Assembly (NCBI GenBank): GCA_903911455.1
Contig: CAIWDQ010000632.1
Span: 1 to 5,702 of the forward strand
Direction: 5' to 3'
Length of the DNA stretch: 5,702 nt
DNA from: an uncultured bacterium
Lineage (GTDB): Bacteria; Bacteroidota; Bacteroidia; Bacteroidales; JACABE01
The notes beneath the pieces are model-generated. The model was not told where the DNA came from and ran no database searches. It saw only the letters and a list, made by a program, of their open reading frames with translations. Positions 1 through 5,682 of this stretch are shown here, piece by piece (the first letter of the stretch is position 1; each line of letters starts with the position of its first letter). The position numbers and the translations under genes are program-made.

Positions 1-32
1 TAATTAAATTTCACAAATAATAAATAAACAAA

Positions 33-464
33 ATGGCTGGAGTTAACAAAGTTATCCTAATTGGAAACTTAGGAAAAGATCCTGAAATTTTTACTACCGA
101 AAGTGGTATTAAAAGAGCAAAGTTCTCGCTTGCAACAACAGAAAGTTACAAAGGGAAAGATGGGAATAAAGTAGATGTCACTGATTGGCATAATATTGTT
201 TTATGGAGAGGTATTGCTGAAGTAGCAGAAAAATATCTTCGTAAAGGAAGTAAAGTTTATATTGAAGGGAAAATAAAAACTAGTTCTTACGATGATAAAG
301 ATGGTAATAAGAGATATATTACTGAAATATTTGGGGATAATTTAATGATGTTAGATTCAAGAAGAGATTCTGATATCGCACCACCTCCAGAACCATTTAG
401 AAGTTCATCAGTAGATACTTCACCTATTAATCTTTCGGAACCGGAAGACGATCTTCCATTCTAA
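33..464 (+). CDS. ssb: Single-stranded DNA-binding protein
   Basis: This 143-residue protein binds single-stranded DNA in the cytoplasm during replication, recombination and repair, normally as a tetramer, and recruits partner proteins through its C-terminal tip. The N-terminal OB-fold spans about residues 1-109. It opens with the family pattern MAGVNKVILIGNLGKDPE and carries the aromatic segment TDWHNIVLW (W52, W58), with KYLRKGSKVYIEGK at 67-80. A short linker follows (about 110-135). The protein ends in the acidic tip EPEDDLPF, equivalent to the DDDIPF tip of the E. coli protein. The length is normal for Bacteroidota, where the linker is short. The ATG at 33 gives the exact family start. 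It is preceded by A-rich sequence and no Shine-Dalgarno motif, as is usual in this phylum. Only 32 bases precede it, so its promoter and upstream neighbour (often mutY in relatives) are outside the window. gldE follows after 90 bases. Confidence 0.97.
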   Translation: MAGVNKVILIGNLGKDPEIFTTESGIKRAKFSLATTESYKGKDGNKVDVTDWHNIVLWRGIAEVAEKYLRKGSKVYIEGKIKTSSYDDKDGNKRYITEIFGDNLMMLDSRRDSDIAPPPEPFRSSSVDTSPINLSEPEDDLPF

Positions 465-554
465 ATTTAATTAAGATTATTTTGGGATCTCATTCTCTTT
501 TATATAACATCTATAGGAGTTTGTTGGGAATCCCTTGTTAAAAATTTAATATTA
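465..554 (+). other. ssb-gldE intergenic spacer
   Basis: These 90 AT-rich bases separate ssb from gldE. The gldE frame is open back to a TAA at 468-470 but holds no ATG before 585. AGGAG at 515-519 resembles a Shine-Dalgarno sequence but is about 36 bases from the TTG start at 555, too far to serve it. GGGAATCCC at 526-534 is a small imperfect palindrome (GGGA/TCCC around one base). I see no strong terminator, so read-through from ssb into gldE is plausible, and no clear TAnnTTTG promoter element. Confidence 0.5.
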
Positions 555-1904
555 TTGGAAAGTATATTACACACACAGGTTTTGATGATAGTAGCAGCAT
601 TTATTGCAGCTATCATCAAAACTTTTTCGTTTAGTATCGTACTAAATATATTTGCAATAATAGTTTTATTATTGTTGTCGGCTTTTATATCAAGTTCGGA
701 AATAGCTTTCTTTTCGTTAAATCCTAATGATATTAATGAACTTAAATCGGGTAATGATATCAGATATAAAGATGTTCTTCATTTACTGGAACGCCCAAAA
801 CTATTACTCGCAACTCTGGTAATTACTATCAATTTTATTAATGTGGGAGTAGTGATTATATCTACTTTTATTGTGAGCACTATGTTTGATATCATTCAAC
901 ACCCGTTGATGGTTTTTATACTTCAGGCTATCATTATTACTGCTTTAATACTGCTATTTGGTGAGATATTACCTAAGGTGTATGCTACTCAAAATACTTT
1001 GAAGATAGCTGTAGCTTTTAGTAAACCTGTTCAATTTTTTATAAGTGTGTTTTACCCTTTAAGTATTTTATTGGTGAAGTCAAGTTCGTTGATAGATACC
1101 CGCCTTAAACGTAAGAAACATGATATTTCAATTTCAGAACTATCAAATGTTATTGAAATTACTTCTGATGAAAATACACCTAATCAGGAAAAGAATATCT
1201 TAAAAGGTATTGTTAAGTTTGGTGATATTGATGTAAAAGAGATCATGAAGTCAAGAGTTGATGTAGTTGCAATTGAAAATACTTGCTCTTTTAAGAAATT
1301 ACTTTCAATTATACTTGATGCAGGTTATTCGCGTATACCTGTTTATAACGAGAGCTTTGATAATGTGACGGGAGTGCTTTATATTAAAGATCTTCTTCCA
1401 CACATGGATAAAGATGATGCTTTTGACTGGAATACTCTTTTAAGACCTGCTTTTTTTGTACCTGAAAACAAAAAAATAAATGATCTTTTAAAAGAGTTTC
1501 AGGATATGAAGATACATCTTGCAATAGTTGTAGATGAATATGGTGGCACTTCGGGAATCATTACTTTAGAAGATATAATTGAAGAGATAGTTGGCGAAAT
1601 AGATGATGAATTTGATATAGAAACAGAGAAATTCAACTTCACCAAAATAGATGAAAACAATTATATGTTTGATGGGAAAACATCTATTCAGGATTTTTAT
1701 AAGATATTAAATATTGAAGAAAATATATTTGATGAAATAAAAGGGGAGTCAGAATCGTTAGCAGGATTGATACTTGAAATTGAAGGGAAGATACCTGAAA
1801 AGAATGCTATTATCAAAATAAAGGACTTTACATTTAAGATTGAAACCGTTGATAATCGCAGAATAAAACGAATAAAAGCTACTATTGATACTAAAATACA
1901 ATAA
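555..1904 (+). CDS. gldE: Gliding motility-associated protein GldE (CNNM/CBS/CorC-type membrane protein)
   Basis: This inner-membrane protein belongs to the CNNM/CorC (DUF21-CBS) family. The family is linked to divalent cation handling, and in Bacteroidota this member is tied by locus and genetics to GldD and gliding motility; its exact activity is not established. From the 555 start it has 449 residues. A hydrophobic DUF21 domain covers about residues 20-185, with membrane segments near 25-45, 82-108, 115-137 and 152-176. Family signatures SSSEIAFFSL (46-55) and GEILPK (136-141) are present. A CBS pair follows at about 225-350, including YSRIPVY (258-264) and VVDEYGGTSGIITLED (325-340). A CorC/HlyC domain ends the protein (about 355-445), with SLAGLILEIEGKIPEKNA. 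The start is uncertain: 555 is TTG, while the first ATG in frame is at 585 (residue 11). No ATG lies further upstream, and the domains are complete with either start. gldD begins 6 bases after the stop, indicating one operon. Confidence 0.93.
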   Translation: MESILHTQVLMIVAAFIAAIIKTFSFSIVLNIFAIIVLLLLSAFISSSEIAFFSLNPNDINELKSGNDIRYKDVLHLLERPKLLLATLVITINFINVGVVIISTFIVSTMFDIIQHPLMVFILQAIIITALILLFGEILPKVYATQNTLKIAVAFSKPVQFFISVFYPLSILLVKSSSLIDTRLKRKKHDISISELSNVIEITSDENTPNQEKNILKGIVKFGDIDVKEIMKSRVDVVAIENTCSFKKLLSIILDAGYSRIPVYNESFDNVTGVLYIKDLLPHMDKDDAFDWNTLLRPAFFVPENKKINDLLKEFQDMKIHLAIVVDEYGGTSGIITLEDIIEEIVGEIDDEFDIETEKFNFTKIDENNYMFDGKTSIQDFYKILNIEENIFDEIKGESESLAGLILEIEGKIPEKNAIIKIKDFTFKIETVDNRRIKRIKATIDTKIQ

Positions 1905-1910
1905 ACTCAA

Positions 1911-2504
1911 ATGCATTTAAACTTTAAAAATATATTGATCATAATTATTCCTCTTGCATTAATGTATGCATGCGGAAACGATGATTACACTCCAAAAGAA
2001 AGAACTTATTTTCGTATTAGTTTACCTGAGAAAGCGTATCAGAGTTTTGATACTACTTTTCCATATACTTTTGAATATTCAAAAAGTGCAAAAATATTCA
2101 GAGATGATCGTTCAAATGCTGAAAAATACTGGATAAATGTAGTATATCCACAATATAATGCTACTTTACATATTAGTTATAAAACTGTAAATAATGATTT
2201 AGGGAGATACTTTGAAGATGCTCGTAACTTTGCCAACAAACATATTGCGAAAGCTACAGGTATCAAAGAGAAAACTTATTATGATCAGCCAAATCATGTT
2301 TATGGAATCGTTTATGATATAAAAGGGACTAATGTAGCATCAACTTATCAATTTGTAGTTACTGATAGTGCATCAAGTTTTCTGCGTGGCGCTTTGTATT
2401 TTGATATTGCTCCTAATAATGATTCATTAGCTCCTGTAATAGATTTTATTAAACAGGATATTGATCATCTTATTAATACTTTTCGCTGGAAGAAAGTTAA
2501 ATAG
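1911..2504 (+). CDS. gldD: Gliding motility lipoprotein GldD
   Basis: GldD is an envelope lipoprotein required for gliding and for chitin use in Flavobacterium johnsoniae, and it is grouped with the type IX secretion/gliding machinery. Its biochemical role is unknown. The 197-residue product starts with a lipoprotein signal: a short polar start, a hydrophobic run (about residues 8-19) and a lipobox ending MYAC, with the acylated cysteine at 21. The -3 and -2 residues (M, Y) are not the classic ones, but Bacteroidota tolerate this. Family-typical stretches are YFRISLPEKAYQSFD, FPYTFEYS, YWINVVYPQYNATLHISYK, FVVTDSASSFLRGALYF and the ending DIDHLINTFRWKK. The length fits the family. The ATG at 1911 lies 6 bases after the gldE stop, so translation is probably coupled. 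Residues after the cysteine (G-N-D-D) are acidic, which in some Bacteroidota marks surface export of lipoproteins; that point is inference. The gene ends 5 bases from the convergent peptidase gene. Confidence 0.95.
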   Translation: MHLNFKNILIIIIPLALMYACGNDDYTPKERTYFRISLPEKAYQSFDTTFPYTFEYSKSAKIFRDDRSNAEKYWINVVYPQYNATLHISYKTVNNDLGRYFEDARNFANKHIAKATGIKEKTYYDQPNHVYGIVYDIKGTNVASTYQFVVTDSASSFLRGALYFDIAPNNDSLAPVIDFIKQDIDHLINTFRWKKVK

Positions 2505-2509
2505 ATTTC

Positions 2510-5041
2510 TTATTTTAAACCTATTATTGGGTTGCTTACTGAAATACCTGAATTAAGGTTATCAAAGGTCATTGAAAGGTCGTAAATATTGACGACACTA
2601 TCACCATTAATATCTTCTATTAAATAACCACCTGGTGCATTTTGATCATTAAGATAATCAAATACTGCAGCGAGATCAAAAATATTTATAACTCCATCCT
2701 GATTAACATCACCTGAATAAATTGCAAAAGTATTTAATGAAACCTGCTTCTCATTAGGGCCATAGGTTTTATTAATATTATCAGTAAAATCATAATAAAT
2801 ACTATTTGAATTAAAGGAAATAGAATTTGCACTCCATGTTTCAATAGAATTCCTATGTTTAATAACAATAAAACTTGAGTCAATTTTTGTTGAGAGAATG
2901 CCCAAGTTAATAATCCCTGAAGTATTAATAAATCCGTATAGAGTATCAGTAAATAGATATGGAGTTGTAGATTGAGCAAGACAAATTTTAATAGCATCAA
3001 CAGTATCAGTCCCGAAATGATCACCAATATCATCCTGAACTTTATTTAAGTTCCCATTTGTAGAATTATAGAAGCCTTCAATAAAAGCTTTTACCTGTAA
3101 TGATTTTAAAGTATTAATATGTATTGTCTTTGATAAACCAACACCACAGGCATTAATACCATTAACACTTATATTTCCCGGAAGGGCATTATTAGCAAAG
3201 TTAATAATTATACTATTTGAGGTACTGCTACCACTAAAACCAAGAGGCAAAGTCCAGTTATAAGTAGTGGCATTAGGAATTGATGGCGCAAGATAAGTAA
3301 CATTATTCTGCCCTTGAAAAACAGATGTAAAACCATTAATACTAACAGCTGTATCAGGAATTGTAATAGTATTTACAGCTAAAGAGATAGTATCCGAATA
3401 ACCAAGTTTATTTAAAACTATGACTTTGATATTTCCGGATAATGCATTATTAGCAACATTAATATTTATAGTATTTGAGGAACTACTCCCAGTAAATCCT
3501 GTTGGAAGTATCCATGTGAATGATGCGGTATCAGGTATAGGAATTAAAGTGTAAACAATATTATTTTGTCCTTTACAAACTGTTGAAGGTCCTGTTATTT
3601 TAAACGGATTTAAGCTTACATTAAGTGTTGCAGCTTGTTTGTTGATAGCTGTAATATTATACGTTTTAGCACTATAACCCTTTGCGTAATAAGTAACATT
3701 ATAATTGCCTGCAAAAACTGGACGATGATAATTACCGTTTGGCATATAAGTATTTACTTCGGTGCTATCAGCATCATGGCCTTTTATGTAAACTTTAGCC
3801 CTTAAAGGTAAGCCAGTAGTTGAATCAGTAACAATTCCTCTGATGCCATATTGTGCTTCATCAATATAATTTAATAAAGAAGGATAATTCCAGGTCCAAT
3901 AAGTAGGTAATTGAGATGCAGCAGGAGTCTTTGTAGTACTTATTTCTAAAGTAAATTCCCTGCAATGATGATAATAATTCATATAGTCCTGACGACCGCC
4001 ATAAACCAAATACCATGCTGCTCCATTTGTAATTCCATTGTTTAGATCAGCTAAATAAGTTGAACCACTATAAGTATGAACAGTATCAGCATAAGCACGA
4101 CAAACATATTGCCACCAGGCATCATCCGGGTTAAAAGCATATTTACCATCCCAAGGGTAATTACAAACCTGAGATCCTCCATGAAAGTTAATAGATTCAG
4201 TAAATTCTAAACTATCTGCAAGACCCATAAATGCCATTGTTTCCTGTTGATAAGGTAAATTATCAGAATGAGGACCACCAATAAAATCAGGATAATTTCT
4301 GTTAAGATCTACATTATTTTGATTGTTACGAATTGCTCCATAAACTGTAGAATTACCTGCATGATAAGTCCCATCAGGATTAGCCAGAGGATTAATCCAA
4401 ATCTCAGTACTATCAATCATACGTGTAATACGTGGATCAATACCATAATTAGAAAGTAAGTAATCAATCAAATGAAGCATCAGTACATAGCCTGTAATTT
4501 CGTTGCCATGCATTGATGAGGTATATAATATTCTTGGCTCAGCTTCTTTAATATCAGGATTCTTACTTATTTTACAAAAAAGGAGTTTTCGTCCACTGGT
4601 AAGAGTCTTAAGATTAATTTTTCTACAGATATTAGGATAATTTGTTTGAAAAGCAGTCATTATAGTATCATAAGCATCATAAGTAGGATAAAAATTCCAG
4701 GTAGTTGTTGCTCTTGTTTCAGGAGGAAAAAGAGTGTTATCAATAGAATTATTATCTGAGATAAGTTCGTACTGATAATTATAAGTTAAGAAGTCAGCAA
4801 ATTGTTTGGTTGTTGCATAAGCATAAACTTCAAGTCCTTTAACGTTGTCAATAGAAATGATACGGGTGAGTGTTTCAATCTCTTTTTTATTCTGAATTTT
4901 AAATTTAAAATATACTGTTGAATTATCTTTAAATAAAGGCGCAACAGACTTCTTGCCTGATACAACTTTCTGAGCATTGACAACATTAAGCTGTATTAAA
5001 GTATAAAATATAATTAGTATAAGTAGTATCTTGCTTTTCAT
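2510..5041 (-). CDS. Secreted M14 zinc carboxypeptidase with TTR-like, PKD-like and dockerin-like domains
   Basis: This 843-residue exported metallopeptidase should remove C-terminal residues from peptides outside the cytoplasm; its substrate is unknown. A Sec signal peptide (about 1-23) ends VNA before Q24. The M14 domain covers about 115-397. Zinc ligands are H178 and E181 (SMHGNE) and H287 (NFHGG). Other expected residues are NPDG (221-224), R238, N247-R248 (VDLNRNYP), Y353 (GGRQDYMNY) and the catalytic E366 (FTLEIS). The pattern is closest to the N/E-type (M14B) group, and all key residues are intact. As in that group, a transthyretin-like domain follows at once (398-477, GIRGIVTDSTTGLPL). 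Then come two PKD-like domains (about 481-555 and 565-645), a Bacteroidota C-terminal module (about 647-775, with IVIKHRNSIETWSA), and two calcium loops, DVNQDGVINIFD (778-789) and DINGDSVVNIYD (810-821). No canonical type IX sorting domain is visible at the end. The ATG gives a complete signal peptide. It converges on gldD and has its own promoter candidate. Confidence 0.93.
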   Translation of the reverse strand: MKSKILLILIIFYTLIQLNVVNAQKVVSGKKSVAPLFKDNSTVYFKFKIQNKKEIETLTRIISIDNVKGLEVYAYATTKQFADFLTYNYQYELISDNNSIDNTLFPPETRATTTWNFYPTYDAYDTIMTAFQTNYPNICRKINLKTLTSGRKLLFCKISKNPDIKEAEPRILYTSSMHGNEITGYVLMLHLIDYLLSNYGIDPRITRMIDSTEIWINPLANPDGTYHAGNSTVYGAIRNNQNNVDLNRNYPDFIGGPHSDNLPYQQETMAFMGLADSLEFTESINFHGGSQVCNYPWDGKYAFNPDDAWWQYVCRAYADTVHTYSGSTYLADLNNGITNGAAWYLVYGGRQDYMNYYHHCREFTLEISTTKTPAASQLPTYWTWNYPSLLNYIDEAQYGIRGIVTDSTTGLPLRAKVYIKGHDADSTEVNTYMPNGNYHRPVFAGNYNVTYYAKGYSAKTYNITAINKQAATLNVSLNPFKITGPSTVCKGQNNIVYTLIPIPDTASFTWILPTGFTGSSSSNTININVANNALSGNIKVIVLNKLGYSDTISLAVNTITIPDTAVSINGFTSVFQGQNNVTYLAPSIPNATTYNWTLPLGFSGSSTSNSIIINFANNALPGNISVNGINACGVGLSKTIHINTLKSLQVKAFIEGFYNSTNGNLNKVQDDIGDHFGTDTVDAIKICLAQSTTPYLFTDTLYGFINTSGIINLGILSTKIDSSFIVIKHRNSIETWSANSISFNSNSIYYDFTDNINKTYGPNEKQVSLNTFAIYSGDVNQDGVINIFDLAAVFDYLNDQNAPGGYLIEDINGDSVVNIYDLSMTFDNLNSGISVSNPIIGLK
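3164..3592 (-). repeat. Two tandem PKD-like domain copies within the peptidase gene
   Basis: Two related stretches encode residues about 484-540 (bases 3422-3592) and 570-626 (bases 3164-3334), offset by 86 residues. They share GQNN, the W-LP-GF-GSS core, INFANNAL or INVANNAL, and GNI-V. The DNA copies have diverged, so this is an old domain duplication rather than a recent slippage product. Copy 1 keeps the N-terminal cysteine (C489, STVCKG) and copy 2 keeps only the C-terminal one (C632, NACG). These domains usually act as spacers or adhesion modules in secreted proteins of the phylum. Confidence 0.8.
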
Positions 5042-5110
5042 TATTAAAAAGATAATTTAGATATAAACAATTGAGAACTGCTTTTTATTATTAAATTTAA
5101 AATTAAGCAG

Positions 5111-5140
5111 CAAATTTAGACAATATAATACAATTTCAAC
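5111..5140 (-). promoter_or_regulatory. Candidate Bacteroidota promoter for the M14 peptidase gene
   Basis: Read on the minus strand, TAAATTTG (5118 down to 5111) matches the Bacteroidota -7 element TAnnTTTG exactly. GTTG (5140 down to 5137) lies 18 bases upstream and fits the -33 element (TTTG/TTG, usual spacing about 19). Transcription would start near 5105 and give a leader of roughly 60-65 bases before the ATG at 5041. No Shine-Dalgarno motif precedes the ATG, only A/T-rich sequence. The match is good, but such elements also arise by chance in AT-rich DNA. Confidence 0.5.
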
Positions 5141-5232
5141 ATAATATTAAGAGAACTTTAACACTTAAGATTTAATTTAAGTTTATCAGTATTCAAATTT
5201 TATCTTATGTTAATCTTATTATTCTAAAAATA

Positions 5233-5343
5233 ATGAATATTGTATTTATTTTTATAAAGATATTCTTTAATGCAATTGAGATATTACGGTATTCATTGAA
5301 CATTTCTTTTAAAGAAATAGTGTCAAAATATGTCTTTTCTTAA
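5233..5343 (+). CDS. Doubtful 36-residue small hydrophobic ORF
   Basis: An ATG at 5233, preceded by the A-rich context CTAAAAATA typical of starts in this phylum, opens a 36-codon frame ending in TAA at 5341-5343. The peptide begins MNIVFIFIKIFFNAIEIL, which could form a short amphipathic or membrane helix, and ends KEIVSKYVFS. I recognise no family. In DNA this rich in TAA, 36 open codons is somewhat unusual but well within chance, and no good promoter element lies upstream. It is listed only because such peptides are often missed. Confidence 0.13.
   Translation: MNIVFIFIKIFFNAIEILRYSLNISFKEIVSKYVFS
5302..5318. repeat. 17-base perfect inverted repeat
   Basis: ATTTCTTT and AAAGAAAT form perfect 8-base arms around a single central T. 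The dyad is too A/T-rich and its loop too small to act as a strong intrinsic terminator, so an operator-like binding site is the more natural reading if it has a function. It lies about 64 bases before the 21-base tandem array and inside the doubtful small ORF. Chance occurrence in AT-rich DNA is possible. Confidence 0.35.
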
Positions 5344-5381
5344 ATTTATAAATCGCTATATCGTCAAATCACAAAATCCTT

Positions 5382-5682
5382 AACCCCTTAGTTTCCAAAC
5401 TAGATTTCTCAACTAATTGACTTCTGACATCAACTAGTCCACTTCTAGCACCAACTTAAAGCTTCCAAACAACAGCTATTTTAGTTCTAACATCAACTAA
5501 TTGCTTCCTAACTATAACTATTTTCTTCCTACATATAACTTAAGGCGTTCTGGATACAACTAATTGCTTCCGTATATCAATTCTTGTCTCCTGACGCCAA
5601 CTAATTGCTTCCAGATACCAACTAATTACTTTCTGTAACTGACTAATTGCTTCCAATCTTCAACTAAACCCTTCCAAAATTG
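5382..5682. repeat. Degenerate 21-base tandem repeat array (about 14 units)
   Basis: From 5411 to 5682 the sequence divides into 13 consecutive units beginning at 5411, 5432, 5453, 5474, 5495, 5516, 5537, 5558, 5579, 5599, 5620, 5641 and 5662. All are exactly 21 bases except the one at 5579, which is 20. A further irregular unit lies at about 5382-5410. The consensus is AACTAATTGCTTCC followed by seven variable bases resembling NRNATNC. T at position 4 and the triplet T-Y-C at 12-14 are kept in all 13 units (allowing for the one-base deletion). CTAATTGCTTCC recurs exactly at 5497, 5560, 5601 and 5643. By hand count, 5411-5682 has about 71 C and 24 G on the plus strand. Neither strand holds a long open frame across the array. 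There are no spacers, so it is not a CRISPR. Its function is unknown, and the array appears to end near 5682. Confidence 0.88.

Larger units (their letters stand above)
5042..5381. other. AT-rich intergenic region with no convincing gene
   Basis: About 340 bases, very rich in A and T, lie between the peptidase start and the tandem array. The part next to the peptidase holds its likely leader (about 5042-5105) and a promoter candidate. The rest has many short A/T runs, an 8-base inverted pair AATGAATA (5232-5239) and TATTCATT (5290-5297), a tighter 17-base inverted repeat at 5302-5318, and a doubtful 36-codon frame at 5233-5343. I see no tRNA, no known RNA motif and no GC-rich terminator hairpin. 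Confidence 0.6.

Noticed and set aside
515..519. AGGAG as a Shine-Dalgarno site for gldE
   Set aside because: It is about 36 bases from the TTG start at 555, no start codon in the gldE frame lies at a suitable distance, and this phylum rarely uses such sites.
484..534. GGGAT/ATCCC hairpin between ssb and gldE as a terminator
   Set aside because: Arms of only 5 bases around a loop of more than 40 bases and no following T-run make it too weak to call.
2675..2710. Cellulosomal dockerin
   Set aside because: The two calcium loops match the dockerin pattern, but no scaffoldin, cohesin or glycoside hydrolase is present in the window. Such loop pairs end many unrelated secreted Bacteroidota proteins, so no cellulosome is claimed.
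2734..3033. 99-residue minus-strand frame inside the peptidase gene
   Set aside because: It lies in another frame of the clearly coding C-terminal module and is a low-complexity leucine/isoleucine-rich translation caused by AT-rich codons.
4268..4459. 63-residue plus-strand frame antisense to the peptidase
   Set aside because: It overlaps the conserved M14 catalytic region on the other strand and has no recognisable features, so it is a shadow frame.
4786..4986. 66-residue minus-strand frame near the peptidase start
   Set aside because: It overlaps the N-terminal part of the peptidase in a different frame and shows no protein-like features.
5471..5494. Irregular 18- and 24-base units in the array
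   Set aside because: Cutting at each visible AAC gives 18 + 24 bases here, but together they make 42. Placing the boundary at 5474 restores two 21-base units with the T-Y-C triplet in register.
5382..5682. CRISPR array
   Set aside because: The units are contiguous, 21 bases long and degenerate, with only about 7 variable bases each. There are no identical 24-40 base repeats, no unique spacers of about 30 bases and no cas gene in the window.
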